64,000 bases of DNA. Source: Dermatemys mawii. Its lineage: Eukaryota > Chordata > Testudines > Dermatemydidae. The notes beneath the pieces were generated by a model. The model saw nothing but the letters and a program-made list of their open reading frames with translations, ran no database searches and had not been told where the DNA came from. The stretch is taken from assembly GCA_007922305.1 (NCBI GenBank), contig ML677343.1, positions 28,773,915 through 28,837,914 of the forward strand. The letters run 5' to 3'. Position numbers and translations under genes: made by a program. This document shows, piece by piece, positions 12,130 to 24,000 of the stretch (positions are counted from its first letter, which is position 1; each line of letters starts with the position of its first letter).

Positions 12130-14990
12130 TTTCAAAATGCCCTGCGGGGCGGGGAGTTTTACAGCTCCTTCCGGGCCCAATCCTGCAAGATTTGAGACCC
12201 CTCCACTCTCAGGAAAGTCAAGAAATATTCAGCATCTTAGAGCTGCCTCCCTCCACTCCCATCCCTTGCTGGGGCCTGGCCAGTTAGGGGGTGAGATCTG
12301 TTTGGAAGTGGGAGTCCGGCAGCCAGGTTCAACCCTTCAGCAGCCCTGGCCTTTAGCCCAGAGCGGGAGCTTTGGCATCCCAGCAGCAGGTGAGAAGAGA
12401 GGCAGGTCAGGGAGGATAATTAGGCATGAGGAGGTGAGAAGAGCTGGGGAGCAGCAGTACTAACTTAACCCTCATTCCCTCATTTCCCTCTGCAGATCAT
12501 TGAACAATATAAAGCCCTGGTCATGCAGAAATCAATGTATGCCGGTAACTTTCTTTAGGGGAGTAACTCCACTGATTTTGGGGGCCAGGTAATGACAGGC
12601 TGGGGCCCTAGGAGAGTGACCAGCAGTTGCCCTGAGAGCAGGGGGACGTGCGCCAGCTAAGAGCGGGAGCAAGAAGCCGCAGTGCCCTGTCCCTTCCCCT
12701 CTCCTCCTGCAAACCAACGCTGCTCCTTTCCCCTGAGCCCGGCAGAAGGGAACCACAGTCCTGCCTGAGCGGAATATTAATTCCCACGCACTGAGCCTCT
12801 GGCTGCCAGAGCAGCAGCTGCCTGGCTTGGGGGCTGCTTGTTGTTTGTTTGCAGTCATTTGGCCTGATGTCAAGCAGCCTTTCCTAATCCCACCCCGTTT
12901 GTTATCCCCTTCTCCTCCCCTCCAGACAGCTCAGCTCCTCTCTCCCTATTGGCTCCTTCCTCTTTCAATCCAGCCAGCATTTCCTGGATGAGACATGGCT
13001 GCAGAGGGAGAGGAGAGAGAGGCACCAGCAGCGGCCAGGACAGCCTCAGCACCGGCCTGCAGCGCTGAGTCCCACTGGGGCAGCTGGCCCTCCGGCCTGG
13101 AGACTGTAGGGAGGCTGCGCAGTGGTAAACTCTCCTTTTCTTCGTACCTAGACGGCATTGGGTCCCAGCCTGTCCCAATGGCATGAACAACAGGAACATG
13201 CCTCATGCTGCAGCACTGAGCCAAGGGGAGCGCAGCAAAACCTTAGATAGTTAGTTACCCCTTCCCCTTCAGTCAGGGCAACTCTAGCCCCCTCCCCCCC
13301 CAATAGTGATCTGAGGCATTGCAATGAAAAATTCAAGTCATCCAGATGGCTGCTTCCCCCCCACCCCCTTTCTCTCTGCTTGGCTATAGCTAAATTGTGT
13401 GTGTGTAGTACACACAGAACCTGAGCTCTTTAAGGGCTCTGCAGATGAGAAGTGTGTGTGGAAAAACTGTACCAAAGTGGGCCAGGTAATAGCTTTGAGT
13501 TCAAGCTGAAGAGGAATCTCTTACCTTTCAGGAGAGCTGATTCCCTCAGATGCTGCCTTTCTGTCTCTGAGTCTGTGTGAGTATCTGTTGAGTCTGTGTG
13601 AGTATCGGCTATAGAAGACATCCTGAGCCAAATGATGTGTTGGTTCCTCAGCCTCTTTATTATGGAGAGGACCAATCCATAACTCTCTTTCAAATGACAG
13701 GTCTGCTCAGGGTAGCAGGCATAGGTCTCAGTGGAGGTGATTGACCTCTCTCCATTGCTTTCTAGGATATCACCTGTCCTCAGTCAGGCAGCCCCATGCA
13801 GCTACAGGTGAATTTCCACCTGGGTGATCAGATGTCCCTATTTTATAGGGACAGTCCTGCTCTTTGGGTCTTTTTCTTATATAGGCTCCTATTACCCCCC
13901 CACACTCCCTGTCCTGATTTTTCACATTTGCTGTCTGATGACCCTAATTTCCACCAGTCAGTGATGAGACAAAATGTCTTTAAGGGGGAGGTGTGTTGAG
14001 CTGTTGCTGGCCTCAAAAATACTGTTTGACCTAGCTGCACATTGCTGTTTGAGCTCAAGTCCCCTCCCCATCCCTGTGGCCAAATCTGCTGGTAAGAGCT
14101 GAATAGTTCAGAGAGATTCTCTCTAGGCTTTTTGACTACAAACTGTGATATAGCTTTAGAACTGTTGGAGAAACTCTTTTGCGTCATACCAGCCCCTAAA
14201 ATAAATAAATAAATAGACAAGAAGTGTGTCAGCTCAAACTCAATCTGCCCTTTCGCCGGGGGTGGGGGAGAATGGGGGAAGAACCCCAATGCAATGGTTT
14301 TGGTTACATTTTTTCTTAAAGTGAATTTAGTGCTGGTTAAAGATGCTGTATTAATAGCACTAGAAAACAGAGTAATCTATTTATTCCTTCACACAACCCT
14401 ACCAATATGCCTCTAGGACCATCTGTAGGTGTAATGTAGTAGATCAGTTTCTCTAGCTTGTTCAGCCCTCTGTCTCTCTGCTAATAAGGAAACTCGCTGT
14501 GGTGATTTTCGTGATAGTCACAGTGCTAATGAAAACTAGACTGAAACCCACCAAACTCCCTTCAACTACCATGGGCTACTGATTGGAACCAGCAACCTAG
14601 AGGAAAGCTTTGTATCCTATTACTGTTCAGATGTCTCCTGATGTGATAAGAGCGAGCAGTAAACCAATAAGCAATATTGTCAGAGGTGTGATGACATTGA
14701 TAATACTGGTATATAACTAAGTGTTTTGATGGGCTCTGACAATACATTAATGTACATTGAAGTTATCAATAAACTTGGTAAAACAAATTGTTGGCCAAAC
14801 GACAAAATAAGACCAATAGTGGGGTTAGCAAATCTATTTTCAACACTGAACTCTTTTTAATGTATGGATCAATATATACAGGTGTATGTAAGTGTTCCTA
14901 TTGTCTAATTTTTATCACTGGCTGACTGTTTGGCCATCATTGAGAGACTGATGTTAGGCTCATATGCTGAGAACTTCTTTTCTGTTCTAG
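12130..14990. other. Upstream region of KLHL36; non-coding first exon not located
   Basis: The first coding exon of KLHL36 at 14991 begins with a splice acceptor, so a 5' non-coding exon must lie upstream. The best candidate zone is the GC-richer block at about 12950-13130, which has several CpGs and a possible donor (GTGGTAAAC near 13120). This is weak evidence. Elsewhere there is a two-copy 21-22-base repeat (GAGTCTGTGTGAGTATC, about 13569-13607) and nothing else recognisable. Confidence 0.3.
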
Positions 14991-15072
14991 AAGTATCACA
15001 AATCGTCCTATAATGGAGGCAACCAGACAAACGAGAATTTCTCGACCGCACAAGATAAGTGAATCCTCCAAG
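14991..15072 (+). CDS. KLHL36: KLHL36 exon carrying the start codon
   Basis: The acceptor TTCTGTTCTAG ends at 14990. After 22 untranslated bases the ATG at 15013 opens 20 codons, ending at a GTTAGT donor (15073). The phase is 0. Only 15013-15072 is coding. Confidence 0.93.
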
Positions 15073-18000
15073 GTTAGTGAATTCTGCAATCCTTGCTAAA
15101 ACTTGTAATTAATTATGATTACTTCGAAAGAGGCGTCTCTCCTTTTTTTTTTAAGGGGGGCTGAGACAACGGTGATGAAACAACTGGATATTTAGTTCCT
15201 AGGTACGTAGTGTAGCATGTAATAAATTGATTTTAAAATGCAAGTTTATTCTGTTGGCTGCAATTAAAAAACTGCAGCAAATAGGCCATCTATTTAGAGT
15301 GACTCATGATTTTTAAAAATGGCACATACTGGCAACACGTAATCCTTTTCTGTATCTAGAGATTTTTCTCCAGTAATTCAAACAGGGTGTATTTAATTTT
15401 GGTGCTGAATTGAAATTTAAGATTTGCAGCTATCTGTTAAAGAGACAAGTTAAATTTTATACCCAGACTTAAGTTTTGTATGAATTCAAACCCTGATCCT
15501 GCAAACACTTACACATGTGAGCTCAGTGGGGACTGCTCACATGCATAACATTTGCTTTCTATGTAAGGGCTAACAGTGCTGTTGAGATCTGTCTTTGCAC
15601 CAATACACAGCTGCATTGACATCAGCTGGGATCCCACGATAGTCCATACTAGTAGATTCTGATGCAGAAATGGAGGCAAAATGTTGTAAATCTGTAATGT
15701 TAGTAATGATTCCATTAATTTTATTTAGTCTTAGTGAAAATGGGGGAGGGTTGTATTTCAGTATTGCTCTGCACTTTTTGCAATCTGAACACTATACCCT
15801 TATGCTAGTACAAGGGAGCCAGAAAAACTAAATTTGTCAGTTTCAATATCTTTGTTGTCAAAGTTGAATGAAAACAAAGAGTAAGCATTAATAATAGTCC
15901 AGAGTAAAATGGATCTTCAAACTTTTCTAAGCTATAATAACTATAAGCCTTGAGAAACAGGTAAACAAACATTTTTAAAATACATGTCTTTCAATCTTGT
16001 CCCTTTAGCACTGTGCAGATCGCATGTAGCATTGAAAAACGATAGCATGATAATAATCACTTTACAAATCTACACTTTCAACAGTATTGTTTTGCTTTTT
16101 GCATATGCAGTTGCTATTATTATTTATTAACTTTAGAATTACTAGTTAATATTAAACCTGTTCTACAGAATATAAATAGCTTGGGAAAATAGTTAAATTT
16201 TTTATGTCAGTTGTCTTGGTCTTGACTTTTGCAGCTATCCATTTTTCTCAATGTTCCAAGAGTGAATAAATGACTCAGTAAGCGGATGAAGTGTATTAAC
16301 ATATTCTGAGTCATTAGTGCATAGTCCCGTGTGTGTGTTCAGTTTACACTCAGTGTTCAAAGCGGCAGCACTTCTCCACTGAGACAAGAAGTCAGGGAAT
16401 ACAAGTTGTCATAAGTGGCATTCGGGATTACCCTGCTGATTTTGCAGCACCTTTAATAAATAAGAGCCTTTGGTAACTTGTAAATTCTGCTGTAATCTCA
16501 TTATGCAAGATGATGGTATTAAAGAATGCTAGAGAGAGACGATAATCCTGTTACAAAGGGAAGAGAGCGTATATTATTTTTAGTTTAATCCAGTATCTAT
16601 ATATTTGAGGACTTCAGAATAGGGTGTTATAAGCTGTCTGCTATTATCTGGTCATTGTCTAATAAAAGTTTGTTGTCTTGCAGAACCAGCCCAAAATTAC
16701 TCGTTTATCTTCTGGAGACGCCATATAGCACACTCATGTCATTGCATGCTCTCTTCTTTATTTGACGTTACTTATGTCTGCTTTTGAAAAATGCTTTAGG
16801 CAGTTTTTGTCTTTGTTAAAGTTTTTAATACATTCCATTTGTCATTGGGCGGGTCACCTTGGAGTCTGCTGACAGCATTTTAACATTTCTATGATTAATG
16901 AGACCCTTTCAGTGCTATTTTTGTTATGTATTACTAGTATTACAATACTGCTTGGAGACCTTGACTGAGATCAGGGCCCCATGATGCTGAGTCCTGTTCA
17001 AACACATAGTTCCTACCCTGAAGAACTTAAATTCTAAGACATTGTCTACATGGGGAACGATTTTAATCATTTAAGGTGCAAATTTAAACTGACCTGGTTC
17101 TACTGGCATAATCTCCCCATTCCCTAGGTGAACACTCTTACTCCAATAGAACAGTGTATTTTTTATGATGCCTAAGAAAGGGTTGAAGATAAACCTAAAA
17201 AAGCCATTTATACCAGAAAGCGTGTGCCCACATCGCAAGTGTAAAGCTGTATACTTATCAATATAACTGGTAAAACTTCCCCAGTTTAGGGATGCTTATT
17301 TGAATTTCCCTGAATCCCTTGCAGCAAGTTCCAGCTCACAGCATGATCACAGGGCAGAATCCCACCCATAGAAGCTTTCACAACCGAGATGTAAACTTCT
17401 GTATATCTATAATTGTTAATACTGGTCTAGCATTTGACAGACCATGTGCCATATTCTAGACTTTCGATGTATAATATGCAACAATTAAAAATGAATACTA
17501 CCTTAGCTTCTGGATGATAGCAACAGTCAGTTGGGAATGGGTTACCATCCTATGAGGTGGCTCTACACACAGATGAACAGTATTATTACTATTTGAGTGC
17601 CTATGGTGTGTGATGGACCTGTATGGAGAAGAAGACACAATCAGTGCCCCAAAGAGCTTACAAATGCACCGTCCTGCCAAGATTTACCGTAGGAGTGGCT
17701 TTTACGTAAGTCTTGTCATGGTGACTGCTGAAATCAGACACAAACCCAGCACAACAGTTATTACACATGGGTTGAATGACCAGACTGCCGCGGCCAGTAA
17801 CGGCCAGAACATCCGTCGGTCTGCACCGCTTCCCGCAGCCCCCATTGGCCTAGAATAGTGAACCACGGCCAGTGGAAGCCGCAATCGGCCGAACCTGTGG
17901 ATGCGGCCAGTAAACAAACTGGCCCAGCCCTCCAGGGGGCTTACCCTGGCGGGCCTAATACCAAAGGTTGCCGATCCCTGGTGTAGACACAGTTACACCA

Positions 18001-21000
18001 GCAATATAGTTTATTTCACTCGGGGTGGCTGGAATAAGCTGTCCACATGAATAGTGCTCTGTTTGTATACTATACTGGTATAACAATACCAGAAAAGCAC
18101 TCTTCGTGTGAACCTGGCCCTATAAATGTTTTGTTTCAAGAAGGAGGTTTAGATACAGCATTGACCAAGTAGGAGGTAATGATGGCAGAAATGTACTGTA
18201 GGAAAAGGTGGAGTTATGTAGTTTTTTGAAAGTAAGGAGAAGCTTATGCTTCAAGTACATTGTTTTATGCCAGGGCTGACTATGCCAAATTGGCATCTAT
18301 ACTGAACTCAGAGTTAAAAAATGTTTTCTTTCCTTATATGTACTATACCTGGTGAAAAAGAGTATCTGCTCTTCTGTGACGATGAACGCTTCATCTACTG
18401 AAGGAAGCTGCTATCTGATACCATTTCTAAGGACTTGTAGCATCAGATACCTGGTCCATCTAGTCCAGTATCCTGTCTTCTGGCAGGGGCCAATGCCAAG
18501 TGCTTCAGAGGGACTGAACAGAACAGGGCAATTATTAAGTGATCCATCTCCTGTCATGCAGTCCCAGCTTTTGGCAATTTGAGGTTTAGGGACCCCTGGA
18601 GCATGGGGTTGTGTCCCTGACATTCTTGGCTAATAGCCATTGATGGACCTAACCTCCATGAACTTATCTAATTCTTTTTTAAAACCAAAAAAAAACAAAA
18701 ACAAAAAAAAACCAATTATACTTTTGGCCTTCACAACGTCCACTAGTAATCAGTGCCATAGGCTGACTGTGCGTTGTATGAAGTACTTCCTTGTGTTTGT
18801 TTTAAAGCTGCTGCCTATTAATGTCATTGAGTGACCCATCATTCGTGGGTTATGTGAAGGGGTAAATAAGACTTCCTTATTTACTTTCTCCAGACCATTT
18901 ATGATTTTATAGACCTCTATCATATCCCCCCTTAGTCATCCTCTTTTCTAAGATGAACAGTCCCAGTCTTTTTAATCTCTCCTCATACAGAAGCTGTTCT
19001 ATACCCGTAATCATTTTTGTTGCCCTTCTCTTTACCTTTTCCAATTCTAATGCATCTTTTTTGAGATAGGATGGCCAGAACTGCATGCAGTAGTCAAGAT
19101 GTAGGCATACCATGGATTTATAAAGTGAAATTTTTTATTTCAGGTGTACAGATGGGCTGACCACTCTAGTCTAGTCCTTCAGAGGCTGAATGAGCAGAGA
19201 CACCGGGGACTTTTCTGTGATATTATTCTGGTGGTGGATGACCAAAGAGTCCCTGCCCACCGGAATCTCCTGGCTGTTTGCAGTGACTACTTCAACTCCA
19301 TGTTCACCATTGGCATGCGAGAGGCCTATCAAAAAGAGGTTGAACTATTTGGAGCCTCTTACATTGGTCTCAAAGCTGTGGTGGATTTTCTATATGGCAG
19401 TGAGCTGTCCTTAGATGGTGGCAACATTGATTATGTGCTGGAAACAGCTCACCTGCTGCAGATCTGGAAGGTGGTTGATTTCTGTTGTGAGTATCTCGAA
19501 AATGAGGTCAGCGAGGAGAACTATCTGTACCTTCAAGAGCTGGCCTCTATTTACAACCTGAAACGTCTGGACTCCTACATCGACTCTTTCATCCTGCAGA
19601 ACTTCGGCACACTCTCTTTCACGCCCAACTTCCTGCAGAACATTTCCATCCAAAAACTCTGCCAATATCTGGCGAGCAGCAATGTGCAGCAGGAATGTGA
19701 GCATGACTTGCTGCAAGCCGCCTTGCAGTGGCTGACACAATACCCGGAAAGGGAAAACGAAGCTTACCAGGTACTGGACAACATTCATTTCCCCTTGATA
19801 CCGAAGAGTGACCTCCTTCATCGAGTCAAGCCTGCTGTCTGCTCTCTTCTCCCGAAGGAAGCAAATTGTGAGGGGTTTATAGAGGAAGCGGTGAACTATC
19901 ATAACAATGTCACAGCCCAGCCAGTGCTTCAGAACAAGCGGACAGCTTTGCGTACAAATGAAGAGAGGCTCCTCTTTGTGGGTGGGGAGGTTTCGGAACG
20001 GTGCCTGGAGTTAAGCGATGATACCTGCTTCCTGGACACCAGAAAGGGGCAATGGATAACAGAAACGCCACTCCCAGCCAGGCGAAGTCACCACTGTGTT
20101 GCAGTGCTGGGAGGTTTCATCTTCATAGCTGGAGGCAGCTTTTCAAGAGACAATGGAGGGGATGCAGCTTCAAATCTTCTATATAGGTATGATCCCCGCT
20201 GTAACCAGTGGATAAAGGTGAGATTCAAGCTGTATTACGTCTTATTCTTTTAAAGTCCTTAATGTTTATTTTTGTCTTTATTGGTGGAAGGAGAACACTT
20301 GTGGTGGGCACTAAAATATACCCCCGTATTTATGTTTGAAAACGTAAAACTCCCCTCTCTGTAGAAACAGCTAACTGGATAACTTCTGTGAACACTATAG
20401 TTACACCAGTAGTGAAAGACTATAACATTTCAGAAAATTGGTAGTGACGAGGAACCAGATTTTCAACTCCCATTTCAACACCTAACCTGCTTAGACACTT
20501 TTGAAAATTCCATTGGCACCTGTCTACATCTTTAGGTGCCTAAACACCTATGAAAATCTGCCCCAAAGTGCTGTGCAAGGACCACTGTGCAAGATTTTAA
20601 GGCCATATAGGGATCAGAGTAATTAAAGATGGAAAACATATATTGGATTGAGTCTTCCCCTCCCGTGTCTGAGTAGAGAACTCCCTCCCTCCCACTATCA
20701 ACTGATACTACATTTTGGATTGATCTTCCATTCTTTGTGTACTCAGAACCCCCTGGGGTTCAATGTTTGAGTCTACCGCACTATCTCTGGGTGCAGAGGC
20801 TATTGTGAGATATACAGTGGTTTGTGCCTTAGCTCTGGTCTACACTGTGGGGGAGGGGAGATCGATCTAAGATACACAACTTCAGCTATGAGAATAGCAT
20901 AGCTGAAGTCAGTGAGTTGACTGCTGCCGCTCCTCAGTCGACTCTGCCTGCGCCTCTCGCGGCAGTGGAGTACCAGAGTCGACGGGAGAGCGCTCGGGGA

Positions 21001-24000
21001 TCAATTTAGCGCATCTAGACAAGACATGCTAAATCGACTCCCCGATAGATCGATGGCTACCTGCCGACCCTGCAGGTAGTGTAGACATACCCCCATCCTT
21101 GGAGCTAGGGGTGTGATTTCCAGTTCGCATAGATATACTTGTGCTAGCTCTTATCAAGCTAGCTAAAAATACTAGGGTAGCCGCAGTAGCACAGGCAGCG
21201 ACTAGCTGCCCCAAGTGCATATCCATGCAGTCCAGGTGGGTTTCTATTCAGGGCAGGTAGGCCATGCATTTCCCATTGCCACAGCTATGCTACAATTTTT
21301 AGCATGCAAGCTCGAAGAGAGCTAGTATGAGTATGTCTGTGCAAACTGGGAATCACACCCTTAGCTCCAAGTGTAGATACGGCTTTAGATGCTTTCCATT
21401 ATCCCTCTAGGGCCTTTAACTTCAATGCTAATGTATCGTGCTACAGAAGAACTAAGTTTTATTGTTGTCTTAATATGTAAGGTAAACACAAACAGCAGGC
21501 CTTTTTAAAACTCATAGGAGGACACAAACCTTCTTAAACTTAACTTACCGATTGTTTGAGGATGTCGGCATTTTATTGTATTGTATTTATTTTGCAGGTT
21601 GCCTCCATGAGACAACGACGAGTAGATTTCTACCTTGCAGCCATTAGAGATATGCTGGTAGCTGTTGGTGGGAGGAATGAAAATGGGGCTCTTTCTTCAG
21701 CTGAGACCTATAGCCCTCAAAAAGATGCCTGGTCGTATATAGCAGGCTTGCCAAGGTAACCGTGGTCCGTTTAAAAAAAACATGTTTTCCTTAAAAAAAA
21801 AAAAAAAAAGAACTCTCCAACATCCACTGTGTTTAGTCCTATATGTGAGTATTCAGGGAGGGGAAAAAGAGGAATAATCTGAGCCCATGCTATCTGAGCA
21901 GCTGTCTCCTCGAAGCCATGAATTTGAGATGCACTGGGGTTGTCTTTGGCCCCCACCTTGAGGCTACAGCTGTAACAGGGCAAGGGAAAGGGTCGTCTTA
22001 TTTCACGTTCTGAGTTTGTAGACTGTCTTTCCTGAGCTTGGTCTCAGTGGAATCCCTTCACATTGTTTAGATCTTAGTGCAAGGCATTACTTGGCTGGGT
22101 ACCTTTACACCATGTATTTTGTGTCCTTTATTTTTGGCTTTTTGCCACCTCCTCTTCCTTGCGGGTATTTTTATGCTGGTTGCTTGTGCACGTGCCAGTA
22201 TAGAGAGATCCATGTGCCACAGGTGTGCAGTCCAAGTTAAAACTTAGTTGTTCCATTTCTGAGGATGCTTTAATTGTACCATGAGCACCATTAACACTCG
22301 ATTTTGACATATCTCCCAAATTGATACTTAGGATTTCAGGCCGGTGACCTTTTGAAGGTGGTTGTGAGATCTTTCCCACTGGTATGGTGGCAGTTCATTT
22401 GGATACGAACAGGCATTTGCCAACACGTATGTTGTCATGATACTGCATGAGTCTCTGAAGTTTGTAAAGGTAGCTGCTGCTCATGTTGTGCTACCAGAGT
22501 GCACGGCAGCCTATGATTTCAGTGGTCACGTTTGCTTGATGGTTGTTAGGTGGCATCTCCAACAGAACCCTTCAGTCTACTTTGTCTAGAATTTGTGGTT
22601 TGTTTCTTATTCTCTGATGCTAACAGTTCCATCTCTAGCTGCCAAATTTCAGAATCCTAGACAGCTAGTGTAGACACGGATGGCAGAGAGGACTCCTTTT
22701 TCCAGCTCTGTGTTGGACACGTGTGAGGTATGACCTGGACCAACAACAGTGCTCCTGAGAAGCAAGAGACAGATATTTTTCTGCACATGTATGCAGGTCT
22801 GGCCGTTGAGATTAAACACCATTGAATTCCCAACCTCCTGGGTATGGGGGAGAGGTTTCTACACAAATGAGAGTTAAGGGTCTAACTGCCACTTGTGCCT
22901 GTGGAAAGGTACCCCCTAGATCACATGTGGATTACATTTTAATACTGTTGTGGACAATCCTACCCACACCCTTCCTTTGACGGTCAAATAATGTTCTTGT
23001 GACAACTACAGCAATTACTCTTATGTGTAAGTGACAATCTGCAAGTACGTTAATATTGCTGTTCCTTTTTGACCTGAGTGGCTGGTCAAAGTTTTGCAGG
23101 CTTGGAGATGTTCCAGTTGGAAGCAGAAATTGGTGGAGTCTGGTATTTTTTTTTTTTGCAGTTTTGTTACATTCCAAAAAGAATGCACTAAGTGTGGTTT
23201 CTTTGAATGCAGAGGGAAACAAATAGCAGGAAATGGCTTCTTTTGCTCAGCACCAAGAGTGCTCTTTTAGCCTGCCTCTCTGGCCCAAAAAATCTTCTCC
23301 CCAGGGTCACCCACCATGCTCTCAGCTGCTTTTTAGGTGAGCTGCTTTTTCTGTTCTAACTTCCCCTCTCACCACACACGCACCCTAAACAGCACTCAGC
23401 CAAAAGCTCCTGGACAGGTTCCCATGCAGCTTTTGCACAATATAGTTTAGCTGTTGCTTAAAATGTAGCAGCTGGAAAATAAGGAGGCCTGGCGGGATTC
23501 AAGATAAATCAATGGCTATCGGTAAACATCGATTTCAGCTGGTGCTGAAATCATCAACAACAACAAATCCATCAGTGACAGTCAGCGTGAGTGACGCTTC
23601 CCGCTCCTTTCCCTGCCCTGCATCCTGCGCCTGCAGGGAGTGGGGGCCACAGGCCCTGCGGCTGTGCAAGAAGCCCTTGGCAGCTCTGCTGCAGCGGAGT
23701 TACAGCGGGCTCCATGCAAAGCCGCAAAGCCGTGGGCTGGTGACACTGGGTCCCTGCAAGCACAAGGTGCGGGGAAGACTGCCATCCTGGTAGGACAGGG
23801 CAGAGGCCGACGGCCAGAGCTGTGGGGAGGAGGCTGAGCCCTCAGTGGTGGGGGAAGTCACCTTGCTACTGATTGGCTCCATCCTCTGGCAGAAGCCATT
23901 CAGCAGCAGGGTAGCCTGCCTCATCACCAGAGGTTCGTCGTCCTCCTCGCATTCCCAGCCGGGGGGTCTCCACACTGTCGGGCCAGGGCCACACCTTCCT

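Larger units (their letters stand above)
20218..21597 (+). other. KLHL36: KLHL36 intron 3
   Basis: The intron is 1380 bases, donor GTGAGA and acceptor TTTGCAG. More than half is palindromic MITE sequence (20452-20570, 20827-21090, 21098-21371). No other feature is seen. Confidence 0.8.

Noticed and set aside
12490..12545. Possible KLHL36 first exon after CTCTGCAG
   Set aside because: An acceptor-like and a donor-like site flank about 50 bases, but an internal exon here has no homology or promoter support.
19411..19902. Minus-strand open frame opposite the KLHL36 main exon
   Set aside because: It is the shadow of a conserved coding exon on the other strand, as is 28893-29381 opposite the last exon.
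22130..22890. Possible transposase remnant on the minus strand of KLHL36 intron 4
   Set aside because: Translating by eye gave an 83-codon frame without any conserved motif; not enough to support a family.
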